63,535 nucleotides of DNA from contig CAXUHU010000006.1 in assembly GCA_964250925.1 (NCBI GenBank), positions 1-63,535 on the forward strand, in the 5' to 3' direction. The notes below the pieces were generated by a model. The model made no database searches, was not told the origin of the DNA, and saw nothing but the letters and a program-made list of their open reading frames with translations. The position numbers were made by a program, and so were the translations under genes. This document shows, piece by piece, positions 17,650 through 28,368 of the stretch (position 1 is its first letter; every line of letters starts with the position of its first letter). The DNA is from BOG-908 sp964250925 (GTDB taxonomy: Bacteria; Pseudomonadota; Alphaproteobacteria; Acetobacterales; Acetobacteraceae).

Positions 17650-19205
17650 CCACCGCCTCCGCCGCCGGCGCCTGGTATGACGTTCGTCATGAACAGCCCG
17701 GCTACCGCGATGCTCAGCGCCAGGACGCCCACGATGGAGAACACGTCCACGTAGGCCAGCGTGCTGGTTTGCTGCTGCAGAACCTGGAATGCCTGGCCGG
17801 GTGCCTGCGCGATCGCCTGCTCCATGGAGCTGCCATAGGACATGGCGGCCTGCTGCACCGATTGCAGGAATGCATTGTAGGGCTGGTTCGTCGGGTCGAG
17901 GTACTGGACGAGGTGCGCCTGCCTGATCTGCAGGTGGTCGGTGACCAGCGCGGTGCCGACCGAGATGCCCACGCCGCCATAGACGTTGCGCGCCATGGTG
18001 AACAGGCTTGCCGCGTCCTCCTTCAGCTCGGGCGGGATGGTGGAGTAGGCGCTGGAACTGAGCGGCACGAACAGGAGCGACAGTGCCGCCGTCTGCGCCG
18101 CGCGGTACACCCAGACGTGGAAGAAATCGAGGTCGGGCACGAGGCCCATGGAGTAGTAGCAGGACGCGGCCAGTGCGATGCCGCCGGCCACGATGACCCA
18201 TTTCACCGGCACCACGTTCAGCACCTGGCTTACGATGGGGATCAGGATGCACAGCACGACTGCGCCGGGCGCCAGCACCCAGCCGGCCAGCACCGAGTTG
18301 TAGCCCAGCACGTTCTGGGAAAACAGCGGCATGATGATGGCGCTGGCATAGAGCGTGAACCCCATCACCGCCATGCCGAACCAGGACAGCGCGAAGTTGC
18401 GGTCGCCGAAGACGCGCAAGTTCACCGCCGGGTTCTTGACGTACATCAGGTAGGTGACGCCGCCGACATAGCCGATGACCGAGAGGGCGAACATGACCCG
18501 GATGAAGCTGGAGGCAAGCCAGTCGTAGTCCTCGCCGCGGTCGGCCCCGAGTTCCATGCAGCCCAGCGCCAAGGCGATGAAGATCGTTCCGATCCAGTCG
18601 AAGCGCGGCGCCTGGCGAACCTTCTTGGCCATCTCCGGCGGGTCCTCGACCAGCGAGACGACGCCGAAGATCGTCAGCAGCCCGATGGGCACGTTGATCA
18701 GGAAGATCCAGTGCCAGGAGTAGTTGAACGTCAGGTAGCCGCCGACGAGCGGCCCCACGACCGGGGCGATGATGGTGGCCACCGCGGTGATCGACAGGGC
18801 GGCCTGGCGCTGCGCGGGGGGAAACGTGTCGAGCACGATGTCCTGCTGCATCGGCTGCAGGCCGCCGCCGAACAGGCCCTGCAACGCCCGGAAAGCCAGC
18901 AGCTCGCCGAAATTGGTGGCTAGGCCGCAGGCGAGCGACGTGGCGGTGAACCCGGCGATGGAGATCAGGAAGTATTTGCGCCGACCAAGCTGCTTGCTGA
19001 GCGAGGCGGAGACGGTGAGCGTGATGCCGTTCGCCACCAGGTAGGTCGTCAGCGTCCAGGCTGCGTTGTCCGTGCTGACGCCGAGGTCGCCCGCGATGTA
19101 GGGCAGCGAAACGTTCACGATGGTGGTGTCGACCACCTCCATGAAGGCCGCCAGCGTCACCACGATCGCAATGAGGTAGCGGTTCGATCCGCCGCCCCCG
19201 CTCAT
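17646..19205 (-). CDS. emrB: DHA2-family multidrug efflux MFS transporter, EmrB type
   Basis: This 519-residue inner-membrane protein with about 14 hydrophobic segments is a proton-driven drug exporter of the EmrB/QacA family. Family signatures include VVDTTIVNVSLPYIAGDLG near the N-terminus, RALQGLFGGGLQPMQQ, and motif C-like APVVGPLVGGYLT. The C-terminus ends in a glycine run (GAGGGGGG). The ATG at 19205 overlaps the emrA stop (ATGA), and its stop overlaps the outer-membrane factor. It forms a complete tripartite pump with its neighbours; the substrate is unknown. Confidence 0.93.
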   Translation of the reverse strand: MSGGGGSNRYLIAIVVTLAAFMEVVDTTIVNVSLPYIAGDLGVSTDNAAWTLTTYLVANGITLTVSASLSKQLGRRKYFLISIAGFTATSLACGLATNFGELLAFRALQGLFGGGLQPMQQDIVLDTFPPAQRQAALSITAVATIIAPVVGPLVGGYLTFNYSWHWIFLINVPIGLLTIFGVVSLVEDPPEMAKKVRQAPRFDWIGTIFIALALGCMELGADRGEDYDWLASSFIRVMFALSVIGYVGGVTYLMYVKNPAVNLRVFGDRNFALSWFGMAVMGFTLYASAIIMPLFSQNVLGYNSVLAGWVLAPGAVVLCILIPIVSQVLNVVPVKWVIVAGGIALAASCYYSMGLVPDLDFFHVWVYRAAQTAALSLLFVPLSSSAYSTIPPELKEDAASLFTMARNVYGGVGISVGTALVTDHLQIRQAHLVQYLDPTNQPYNAFLQSVQQAAMSYGSSMEQAIAQAPGQAFQVLQQQTSTLAYVDVFSIVGVLALSIAVAGLFMTNVIPGAGGGGGG

Positions 19206-20509
19206 TTCAGTTGCACCGTCGGTTCGACCGACAGGCCCAGCGGCAGGCCCTGGCGCGGGTCGATACCCCCGTCGATGATGATCTTGACCGGCACGCGGCG
19301 GACGATCTTGACGAAATTGCCGGTGGCGTTTTCCTGCGGGAAGGTGGTGAAGCGTGCGCCCGAGCCCTGCTGGATGCTTTCGATATGTCCATGCAGTTTC
19401 AGCTTGGCGTAGGCGTCCACGTTGATGGTGACCTGCTGGCCCAGCCGCATGCGGTTGAGCTGGGTTTCCTTGAAGTTGGCAACGACCCAGGTGTTCGGGG
19501 AGACGACGTAGAAGACCTGCTGTCCGGCCTGTGCGAAGGTGCCCACATCGACATTGCGCCGGGTGACGCGGCCGTCCTGCGGCGCGGTGATGATGGTGTA
19601 GGACAGGTTCAGCTCCGCCTGCGCCAGATTGGCCTCCGCCTGCTCCACCTGCGCCCGGCGCTGCTTCAGCACGCTGCCGGTCGCGGCGATGTTGGGGCCG
19701 ACCAGCGCGGCCACGTGCAGCTGCGCCTCGATCTGCCGGGTGTTCATCCGCGTCGATTCATACTGCGTCGCCGCCTGGTCCACGGTCGATTGCGTGGTGG
19801 CGCGCTGGTCCACGCTACGCTGCCGGTGGTACTCGCGCCCGGCGTTCACCTGGTTGGCCTCTGCCTGTGCCAGTTGCGCCTGCGACTGCTCCTTGTCGGA
19901 TGGGTAGCGCACGCGGGCGATCTGCAGGTCGATCTCGGCACTCTGAAACTGCGCGCGGGCAAGGTCGAGGTTGGCACGCGCCTGGTCCCGCGCGGTGATG
20001 TAGTCGCGCGGATCGATACGCAACATCACGTCGCCGGCGTGCACGAACGTGTTGTCGTCCACGTTGCGCTCGATGACGTAGCCGGACACCTTGGGCGCGA
20101 TGCTGACCGCGTTGCCTTCGGTATAGGCGTCGTCGGTGGATTCCTCGTTGCGTGTCAGGTACCAGTACAGCACGCCGGCGATGACCACCAGGACGGTGGC
20201 GATGGCCAGCACGACGAGGGGCCAACGGCTCTTCTTCTTGCCGTCCTTACCGTCCTTGTCCTTGTCCTTGCCGCTCTTGTCCTTGCCGTTCTCGTCGTCG
20301 TCCTGGCCCTTCTTGTCGTCGCCTTTACCGTCGCCTTCGTCCTGCTTCTTGTCGTCCTTCTCGTCCTCGTCTTGCTCGTCCTTGTCCTTGCTCTTGCCCT
20401 TGCCGCGTACGGTGTCGGCGCCTCTGCTGCGGCGCCTCTCGATTGGCGCGTCATCCGCGCGAGCCAGCGGCCTGCGGTCCAATGTTGCCGGATGCAGCTG
20501 CTCGGTCAC
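19202..20509 (-). CDS. emrA: HlyD/EmrA-family membrane-fusion protein with a Lys/Asp-rich cytoplasmic head
   Basis: This 435-residue periplasmic adaptor links EmrB to the outer-membrane factor. A single membrane helix (WPLVVLAIATVLVVIAGVLY, about residues 97-116) is followed by the biotinyl-lipoyl half-motif VSIAPKVSGYVIERNVDDN, a coiled-coil hairpin and a beta-barrel segment. Before the helix, residues about 36-95 are almost entirely Lys, Asp, Glu, Gly and Gln in K-D-K-D patterns, much longer and more charged than normal for EmrA. This low-complexity head would lie in the cytoplasm. The gene starts the efflux operon; 191 bp separate it from ftsY upstream, enough for its own promoter. Confidence 0.92.
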   Translation of the reverse strand: MTEQLHPATLDRRPLARADDAPIERRRSRGADTVRGKGKSKDKDEQDEDEKDDKKQDEGDGKGDDKKGQDDDENGKDKSGKDKDKDGKDGKKKSRWPLVVLAIATVLVVIAGVLYWYLTRNEESTDDAYTEGNAVSIAPKVSGYVIERNVDDNTFVHAGDVMLRIDPRDYITARDQARANLDLARAQFQSAEIDLQIARVRYPSDKEQSQAQLAQAEANQVNAGREYHRQRSVDQRATTQSTVDQAATQYESTRMNTRQIEAQLHVAALVGPNIAATGSVLKQRRAQVEQAEANLAQAELNLSYTIITAPQDGRVTRRNVDVGTFAQAGQQVFYVVSPNTWVVANFKETQLNRMRLGQQVTINVDAYAKLKLHGHIESIQQGSGARFTTFPQENATGNFVKIVRRVPVKIIIDGGIDPRQGLPLGLSVEPTVQLK

Positions 20510-20700
20510 GAGTGGACGGCCGCCATGTCGGCGATCGCGATCGATACGGTGCGGGTCATGGCGTGTCTCGATGCATTTACCTGCCTTTTCCAGATAAGGG
20601 TCGCAGGAATAGTACGCCTGCGGTCACAGGTCGAGAGCACAGGAGCGGGAAGCAGTCGTTTCTTGATGATGGCACACAACGTCTTTTCGGTTCGGAGCGG

Positions 20701-21620
20701 TTACGCCTTGCCGACCAGCCCCGCCGCGAAGTCGTCCGCATCGAAGGGCCGCAGGTCACCCGCCTGCTCGCCCACCCCCACCGCGTGTATCGGCAGCCCG
20801 AACGCCTCGGCCAAGGCCACCACGATGCCGCCCCGCGCGCTGCCATCCAGCTTGGTCACCACGAGGCCGGTCACATCGACCATCTCCTTGAACACGCGCA
20901 CCTGCTGCACCGCGTTCTGGCCGGTGGTCGCATCGAGCACCAGCAGCACCGAGTGCGGCGCCGACGCGTCCTGCTTGCGGAGTACGCGGATGATCTTTTG
21001 AAGCTCCTCCATCAGCGCCGACTTGTTGTGCAGCCGGCCCGCGGTGTCGATCAGCAGCACGTCCGCCCGGTCGGCAGCGGCCCGCGTCAGCGCGTCGAAC
21101 GCGAGGCCCGCCGCGTCTGCGTTGGGCGGCCCGCTGATCACCGGCGCGCCGGTACGCTCGCCCCAGATCTGCAACTGCTCCACCGCGGCCGCGCGGAACG
21201 TGTCGCCGGCCACCAGGACCGGGCGCTTGCCCTCGGCCGTGAACTGCAACGCCAGCTTGCCGATCGTGGTGGTCTTGCCGGTGCCGTTCACGCCCACCAC
21301 CAGCACCACGTGCGGCCGGCGGGCGGGGTCCGGCACCAGCGGGCGCGCCACCGGCCGCAGCACGGCCGCGATCTCCTCGGCCAACGCCCCGCGCACCTGG
21401 GCGTAGGTGATCTCGCCGCCGAAGCGTGCCTGGCCGAACGTTCGGATCACCCGGCGCGCCACGGCCGGGCCCAGATCGGCCGCGATCAGCAGCTCCTCCA
21501 TCTCCTCCAGCGCCGCCTCGTCCAGCTTGCGACGGGTGAGTGCCGCGCCCAACCCGTCGGTGAGTTTCTGGGTGCTGCGCTGCAGGCCGTCTTTCAGGCG
21601 GGAGAAGAAGCCCAGCGCCA

Positions 21621-21621
<1 letters not shown>
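20701..21621 (-). CDS. ftsY: Signal recognition particle receptor FtsY
   Basis: This is the 306-residue SRP-receptor GTPase that docks ribosome-SRP complexes at the membrane. An N-domain helical bundle (residues 1-95) is followed by the NG GTPase: G1 GVNGTGKTTTIGKLA, the insertion-box strand GDTFRAAAVEQLQIW, G3 LLIDTAGRLHNK, G4 VTKLDGSARGG, and the terminal ADDFAAGLV. The acidic A domain of E. coli FtsY is missing, as is usual in alphaproteobacteria. The ATG at 21621 overlaps the mtaB stop by 1 nt (TGATG). The order dapF-mtaB-ftsY is conserved in the class. Confidence 0.96.
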
Positions 21622-22900
<1,279 letters not shown>

Positions 22901-22904
<4 letters not shown>

Positions 22905-23716
22905 GCCGGGTAGGTAGAGAGATCGACCGTGCCGTGGAAGGCCGTGGCCGCCGGGCCGGTCATCAGCACGTGGCCGTCCGCCTCGCGCCACTCGATCTGC
23001 AGCGTGCCGCCATCCATCTCGACGGCGGCCCGGCGCCCGGCCAGGCCGCGGCGATGCGCGTTGACCAGCGCCGCGCAGGCGCCCGAGCCGCAGGCCAGCG
23101 TCAGCCCCGCCCCCCGCTCCCAAACCCGCAGGCGGATGCTGTCGGGCGCCAGGACGTGGGCGAAGCCGATGTTGGCGCGTTGGGGAAACAGCGGATCGTG
23201 CTCCAGCAGCGGGCCGATCAGGCCTGGGTCGGTCTGGTCGGCCGGGTCGAGGAAGATCGTCGCATGCGGGTTGCCCATCGACAGGGCGGCCGGCCCACCC
23301 CACAGCGGCAGGCGCAGGGTGTCGCACTGCGCGGCCAGCGGCACGTGGGCCCAGCCCAGCGCGGGCGGTCCCATGTCGACCGTGACGGCACCGTCGGCCC
23401 GGCTGGTGCGCAGCATGCCCGCTGCGGTCTCGATCACCCGGCCGTCTTCGGCCAGCAGGGCGGCGACGCAGCGTGTGGCGTTGCCGCAGGCGCCCGCTTC
23501 GCTGCCGTCCGGGTTGTAGATGCGCATCAGCGCGTGGGCGCGCTCGGAGCGGTGCAGGACGATGAGCTGGTCGCAGCCGATGCCGCGCCGCCTGTCGGCC
23601 AGGGCGCTTATGCGCGGGGCAGAGAGGGAGAAAGCATCATCCCGCCCGTCGAACACGACGAAGTCGTTGCCGGCGCCGTGCATCTTGATGAAGGGCGTGG
23701 CGGCCCCGTCAGCCAT
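22901..23716 (-). CDS. dapF: Diaminopimelate epimerase
   Basis: This 271-residue PLP-independent epimerase interconverts LL- and meso-diaminopimelate for lysine and peptidoglycan. The two catalytic cysteines sit in symmetrical motifs, EAGACGNATRCVA (first half) and LACGSGACAALV (second half). The N-terminus FIKMHGAGNDFVV is diagnostic. The start ATG at 23716 is 67 bp downstream of the glmM stop. It leads the coupled dapF-mtaB-ftsY group. Confidence 0.96.
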
Positions 23717-23783
23717 CGGCGCCGGTGCCGCGCGGCAGCCAATGGCCGGCGCGGCCTAGGCACGCCCGGCAGGGCAGCCCCAC

Positions 23784-25151
23784 TCAGCCGGCCGCCATGG
23801 CTGGCGTGGCGGATACCTGCTCGATGACCGCACAGAGTTCATCGACGACCTGGGCCACCAGCGCCTCGTCCTCCGCCTCGGCCATCACCCGTATCAGCCG
23901 CTCCGTGCCGCTGGGGCGCAGCAGCAGGCGGCCGGTGCCGCCCAGCCGCGATTCCACCTCGCGCGCGGCTGCCATCACGCGCGGATCCGACAGCGGCTGG
24001 CCGCCGGCGAACCGCACGTTGCGCAGCTTCTGCGGCAGCGGCGTGAAGCGGCGGCACACCGCGCTGGCCGGCCGCCCCTCGGCCATAACGGTGGCCAGCA
24101 CCTGCAGGGCGGCCACCAGGCCGTCTCCGGTCGTGGCGAAATCGGACAGGATCATGTGGCCGGACTGCTCGCCGCCCAGATTGATGCCCGTCTCGCGCAT
24201 GCGCTCCATCACGTAGCGGTCGCCCACCTGCGTGCGCTCCAGCCCCAAGCCCTGGTCGGCGAGGAAGCGTTCCAGGCCCATGTTCGACATCACGGTGGCC
24301 ACGATGCCGCCGCCGCGCAGCCGGCCGCCGAGCGACCAGCTCTGCGCGATCAGGGCCAGGACCTGGTCGCCGTCGATCAACTGGCCACGCTCGTCGGCCA
24401 GCAGCACGCGGTCGGCGTCGCCATCGAGCGCCATGCCCAAATCGGCCCCGTGGCTGAGCACCTCGCCGCAGAGCTGGGCGGGGTGCATCGAGCCGCACTC
24501 CCGGTTGATGTTGAACCCATCCGGCTGCACGCCCACAGCGATGACCTCGGCGCCCAGTTCGGCCAGCACCGTGGGCGCCACGCGGTAGGCGGCGCCGTGT
24601 GCGCAATCGACCACGATGCGCAGGCCGTCCAGCGTGAGCTTGCGCGGGAAGCTCGCCTTGGCGCTCTCGATGTAGCGGCCTGCTGCGTCTTCCAGCCGGC
24701 GGGCGCGGCCGAGTTTCTGCGGGGCGGCCAAGCGGGCGGACAGATCGGTGCCCATCAGCCGCTCGATCTCGGCCTCCGTCTCGTCGGACAGCTTGAAGCC
24801 GTCCGGGCCGAACAGCTTGATGCCGTTATCCTCGAACGGGTTGTGGCTGGCCGAGATCATCACGCCCAGGTCGGCGCGCATGCTGCGTGTGAGCATGGCG
24901 ATGGCCGGCGTCGGCAGCGGGCCCACCAGCAGCACGTCCATCCCGGCGCTGGTGAAGCCGGCCACCAGGGCCGGCTCCAGCATGTAGCCGGACAGCCGGG
25001 TGTCCTTGCCGATGATCACCTGGTGGCGGTGCTGCCCGCGGACGAATTGCAGGCCGGCGGCCAGGCCGACGCGCAGCGCCGTTTCCGGACTCATCGACGG
25101 GGTATTGGCGCGGCCGCGTATGCCGTCGGTGCCGAACAGCTTTCGGGTCAT
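23784..25151 (-). CDS. glmM: Phosphoglucosamine mutase
   Basis: This 455-residue enzyme converts glucosamine-6-phosphate to glucosamine-1-phosphate for UDP-GlcNAc synthesis. The N-terminal FGTDGIRGRAN, the active-site serine loop MISASHNPFEDNGIK, the metal loop LDGDADRVL, the sugar loop GGEQSGHMI and the phosphate loop LLRPSGTERLIRV are all present at the usual spacing. The ATG at 25151 overlaps the folP stop (ATGA); folP-glmM pairing is widespread. Confidence 0.97.
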   Translation of the reverse strand: MTRKLFGTDGIRGRANTPSMSPETALRVGLAAGLQFVRGQHRHQVIIGKDTRLSGYMLEPALVAGFTSAGMDVLLVGPLPTPAIAMLTRSMRADLGVMISASHNPFEDNGIKLFGPDGFKLSDETEAEIERLMGTDLSARLAAPQKLGRARRLEDAAGRYIESAKASFPRKLTLDGLRIVVDCAHGAAYRVAPTVLAELGAEVIAVGVQPDGFNINRECGSMHPAQLCGEVLSHGADLGMALDGDADRVLLADERGQLIDGDQVLALIAQSWSLGGRLRGGGIVATVMSNMGLERFLADQGLGLERTQVGDRYVMERMRETGINLGGEQSGHMILSDFATTGDGLVAALQVLATVMAEGRPASAVCRRFTPLPQKLRNVRFAGGQPLSDPRVMAAAREVESRLGGTGRLLLRPSGTERLIRVMAEAEDEALVAQVVDELCAVIEQVSATPAMAAG

Positions 25152-25981
25152 GGTGCGGATAGGGCCTCCATCGATACGTTTTCCTTAGCGCAGGCCGTCA
25201 GCGCGTGCCACAGCCGCAGAGCCTGCACGGTTTCGGCCACGTCGTGCACCCGCAGGACCGCCGCACCCTGGCCCGCCGCGAACAGCGCGGCGGCGAGCGA
25301 CCCGCCCAGGCGGCGCTGCGGGTCGGCCTCGCCGCCGATGCGGCCGATGAGGCTCTTGCGCGATACGCCGGCCAGGATGGGCAGGCCGAGTGCGGCCAGC
25401 GCCGGCAGGCCGCGCAGCAGGGCCAGGCTCTGCCCGGCGGTCTTGGCGAAGCCGATGCCGGGATCGATGGTTATACGCGACCGGGCGATGCCGGCCGCCT
25501 CGGCCGCAGCCACGCTCGCGGCCAGTTCGCGGCACACCTCGGCCACCACGTCGGCGTAGACGGCGTGCGACGCCATGGTCTGCGGCGTGCCGCGCATGTG
25601 CATCAGGACGACGGGGCAGCCACGCCGCGCCACCAGGGCGGCGGCGGCCGGATCGTGCCGCAGGGCCGATACGTCGTTGACGATGGCCGCACCGGCGTCA
25701 AGCGACGCGCGCATGGTGTCGGCGTTGCGGGTATCGACCGAGACGCGCGCGCCGGCGCGCGCCAAGGCGCGTATGGCGGGCAGGATGCGCTGCTGCTCGA
25801 CCGCGGGTGGAACCGGGATGGCGCCGGGGCGGGTGCTCTCGCCGCCCACGTCGATGATGTCGGCGCCGGCGGCCAGCATGGCCAGCCCGGCCGCCACCGG
25901 GTCGGCGTGCCGGCCGCCATCGCTGAAGCTGTCGGGCGTGACGTTGAGGATACCCATGACCGCGGGCGGCGCGCGCAGCAC
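25148..25981 (-). CDS. folP: Dihydropteroate synthase
   Basis: This 277-residue folate-pathway enzyme joins p-aminobenzoate to the pterin pyrophosphate. The first signature MGILNVTPDSFSDGGRH is near the N-terminus and the second, DIIDVGGESTRPGAIPV, follows. VSVDTRNADTM, IDPGIGFAKT and AGVSRKSLIGR complete the TIM-barrel active site. The start is the GTG at 25981, giving eight residues before MGILN; starting at that internal ATG would give a shorter N-terminus than usual. It is coupled to glmM. Confidence 0.95.
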   Translation of the reverse strand: MLRAPPAVMGILNVTPDSFSDGGRHADPVAAGLAMLAAGADIIDVGGESTRPGAIPVPPAVEQQRILPAIRALARAGARVSVDTRNADTMRASLDAGAAIVNDVSALRHDPAAAALVARRGCPVVLMHMRGTPQTMASHAVYADVVAEVCRELAASVAAAEAAGIARSRITIDPGIGFAKTAGQSLALLRGLPALAALGLPILAGVSRKSLIGRIGGEADPQRRLGGSLAAALFAAGQGAAVLRVHDVAETVQALRLWHALTACAKENVSMEALSAP

Positions 25982-26006
25982 TGCCGCAGGATCGGCGCGG
26001 GGACCG

Positions 26007-26624
26007 CTATTTTCCGTTGGTGACGCGGGCGATTTCGGCCCGGACCATGCGTTCGACGATCGGCGGCAGGTTCTCGTCCAGCCACGACTTCACCATCGGG
26101 CGTATTTCGTCGCGCACCATGTCCTCGAGCGTCGGGCCGCCGCGGTAGACTTCGGTCTGCTGCTGGCCCAGCACACGGACCAGGGCGCCCATCGACGCGC
26201 TGGCGGCCGCGGCAGCGGCCGGGGCCAACAAAGGCTCGGCGGCTTCGGCCGTCAACGTGGCCGGTGCAGCCGGCCGGGCGGCAGGCTCGGGCACATTGCG
26301 GCCGGGGGCGGAAGGCGCCGGCGGGACGGCATGTTCCGGCGCGACTCTCGCCATGGTGTCCGCGGGCTTCGGAGCGGGTTCTGCAACCATCGTGGCCGGC
26401 ACCTCGATCAACATGGACTGGTCCAGCACGAACACCTCGTCCGGGGTTGCGGCCGGCACGGCGGGGGCTGGCGAGGTTGCCGCGTGCTCGGCAGCGATGG
26501 GCGCAGGCTGGCCGGCAGGGGCTTCGTCGTCGCTGAGGATGCGCCGTATGGAGGCCAGAATGTCCTCCATCGACGGGTCGTCGGCCGCCTCCTTGCCACT
26601 GTCGCTGGACGTGCCCCCGCCCAC
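26007..26624 (-). CDS. popZ: PopZ-type polar organising protein (DUF2497)
   Basis: This protein of about 205 residues has the PopZ plan. A short N-terminal helix PSMEDILASIRRILSDDEA binds partner proteins. A long Pro/Ala-rich disordered middle (about residues 40-130) follows, then a C-terminal oligomerising helix region ending LDENLPPIVERMVRAEIARV. In Caulobacter PopZ forms a polar condensate anchoring the ParB-bound centromere. Here it follows tolC by 5 nt, a neighbourhood often seen in alphaproteobacteria, although the usual valS neighbour is absent. I chose the GTG at 26624; an internal ATG at 26570 would remove 18 residues but keep the key helix. Confidence 0.85.
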   Translation of the reverse strand: MGGGTSSDSGKEAADDPSMEDILASIRRILSDDEAPAGQPAPIAAEHAATSPAPAVPAATPDEVFVLDQSMLIEVPATMVAEPAPKPADTMARVAPEHAVPPAPSAPGRNVPEPAARPAAPATLTAEAAEPLLAPAAAAAASASMGALVRVLGQQQTEVYRGGPTLEDMVRDEIRPMVKSWLDENLPPIVERMVRAEIARVTNGK

Positions 26625-26629
26625 GGCTT

Positions 26630-28255
26630 CTAGCGGCCCGGCTGGTTGACCGCGCGGTCGCCGCTGCCCCACAGCAGGCCGCGCACCGCCTTGTAGTAGG
26701 CCGTCTCGTCGTAGAGCGGCACCGACAGGCCGAGGTCGCTGGCGGTCAGCCGCCCGATTGCCGAGGCGACGCCGTAGGAGGCGGTGACCAGGCTGGTGAC
26801 GTTCTGCACCAGGGTGATCTCGGCCGATAGCAGGTTCTGCTGTCCGATCAGCACCTCCTGGGTGGTGGCGCTGCCGACCAGCGCCTCGCGCTCCAGGCCC
26901 TCGAGCGCGATCTCGCTGGAGCGGACGGCGACGTGCGAGCTGGCAATGGACGCGCGGGCGGCGGACAGGGTTTCGAACGCCTGTACCGCCTGTTCGTGCG
27001 CCGCCCGCTGCGCATCCTCGGTCTGGCGTACGGCCTGCAAGTAGTTTTGGCGGGCTTGGCGGATGGCCGCGTATTCCTGGCCGCCCTGGTAGAGCGGGAA
27101 CGTCAGGTTCAGCGTCGCCTGTTCGCCGTAGGTCTTGATGCCGGGTTCGGATTGGTTGGAGTTGTAGAACGCCGTCCCCTGCAGGCTGAGGTTTGGGCCG
27201 AGCGTGGAGAACGCCACGTCCACCGCATCGCGAAGCTGCGATTCGTTGAACTTCGCGGCGATCACGTTCGGGTTGTTGGCGATCGCCTGGCTGGCCGCAT
27301 CTTCCTGCCCTTTGATCGGCAGCTTCAAGGGTTGCGGGTCGGCCAAGTCGGGCGGCGGCTCTATGCCGACTTCCCGGACGAAGGTTGCGCTCGCCGTCTG
27401 AAGCGTACCCTCGGCCGTCTGGCGGGTTGCAATGGCCTGGGCGAGTGCCGCTTCGGCCTGGGCCACGTCCGTGCGCGTAAGTTCGCCGACCTTGAAGCGG
27501 TCGTTGATGGCGCGCAGCTCGTCGCCCAGCACCTGCTCGTTGGCTTGGTCGAGCTTGAGCAACTGACGGTCCTCGATGACGCCGACATAGGCATTGATGG
27601 TGTCGCCGAACACCGTTTCCTCCTCGGCGATCAGGCGGGCGCGTTCCGCATAGACGCTGTTGACGGCCTCGTGCGTGGTGGCGGTCGTACGGCCGCCCCG
27701 ATAGATGTATTGCGTTATCGTGGCCTGAGCGGCCGATACGTCGCGGTTGTCCTTCACTGACGGATAAGGCTTGATTTGACTGTTGAGCGAGGACGTTACG
27801 CCAGTGGGCTGTTCGGTTGCAGCCGCCGTCCCGAGATTGCCGGTCGTCGTAGTCGTACCGGTTGTGCCACCACCGGTGCTGCTGCCACCCGTCACTGCGC
27901 TGCCCACGGAATTTGGCTCTTCCGCGATCCGTCCGACCGCGTATCCATAGCTCCCCGTCACAACGATCGTCGGCCGCCACCCGGCCAAAGCCGTGGGCAC
28001 GTTCTCGTCCACGGAGCGCAAATGAGCGCGTTCGCCGGTCAGCTGAGGATTGTTGGAGTACGCCAAAGCCAAGGACTCGGCCAGAGTGTGCGGCACGCTG
28101 TCCGGCTGGTCGGTCTCGATCGTATGGGCCATGCCGGGGCCGGCCGGCACATACTTATGCTTGGCGCGAACTTGGTTTGTACCCTGATGCTGGGCATAGG
28201 CGGGAACGACGGCATTCAGCAACCCTGCGGCCAAGACGACGCGCATTACGCGCAT
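26630..28255 (-). CDS. tolC: TolC-family outer-membrane secretion protein
   Basis: This 541-residue outer-membrane duct has a signal peptide (VVLAAGLLNAVVPAYA), two TolC repeats rich in long helices (YAERARLIAEEETVFGDTIN and AHEQAVQAFETLSAARASIA), and beta-strand regions (ITQYIYRGGRTTATT, LNLTFPLYQGGQEYAAIRQA). It is of the type that serves type I secretion and efflux pumps. A Gly/Thr-rich insertion (about residues 123-143) probably forms a surface loop. It is expressed with popZ; upstream pcm is 113 bp away with a hairpin between them. Confidence 0.9.
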   Translation of the reverse strand: MRVMRVVLAAGLLNAVVPAYAQHQGTNQVRAKHKYVPAGPGMAHTIETDQPDSVPHTLAESLALAYSNNPQLTGERAHLRSVDENVPTALAGWRPTIVVTGSYGYAVGRIAEEPNSVGSAVTGGSSTGGGTTGTTTTTGNLGTAAATEQPTGVTSSLNSQIKPYPSVKDNRDVSAAQATITQYIYRGGRTTATTHEAVNSVYAERARLIAEEETVFGDTINAYVGVIEDRQLLKLDQANEQVLGDELRAINDRFKVGELTRTDVAQAEAALAQAIATRQTAEGTLQTASATFVREVGIEPPPDLADPQPLKLPIKGQEDAASQAIANNPNVIAAKFNESQLRDAVDVAFSTLGPNLSLQGTAFYNSNQSEPGIKTYGEQATLNLTFPLYQGGQEYAAIRQARQNYLQAVRQTEDAQRAAHEQAVQAFETLSAARASIASSHVAVRSSEIALEGLEREALVGSATTQEVLIGQQNLLSAEITLVQNVTSLVTASYGVASAIGRLTASDLGLSVPLYDETAYYKAVRGLLWGSGDRAVNQPGR

Positions 28256-28304
28256 TCAAGCAACTCCAGTATGCAACCGCGACGATTGTGGCACACGCCT
28301 CGCC

Positions 28305-28326
28305 GGCCGCCAACGACTTGGCGGCC
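28305..28326. repeat. Strong stem-loop between pcm and tolC
   Basis: GGCCGCCAA (28305-28313) and TTGGCGGCC (28318-28326) are perfect inverted copies around a CGAC loop. There is no following T run on either strand, so it could be a weak terminator, an mRNA-stabilising hairpin or an operator for tolC. Confidence 0.6.
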
Positions 28327-28368
28327 ACACTGTGACGAAAACGTGAGGCCTGACACGCGGGCTGATCG

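Noticed and set aside
19211..21001. Rightward 596-codon open frame with a hydrophobic run
   Set aside because: It is antisense to emrA and ftsY. The hydrophobic Leu/Val run is just the complement of the Lys/Asp repeat in EmrA.
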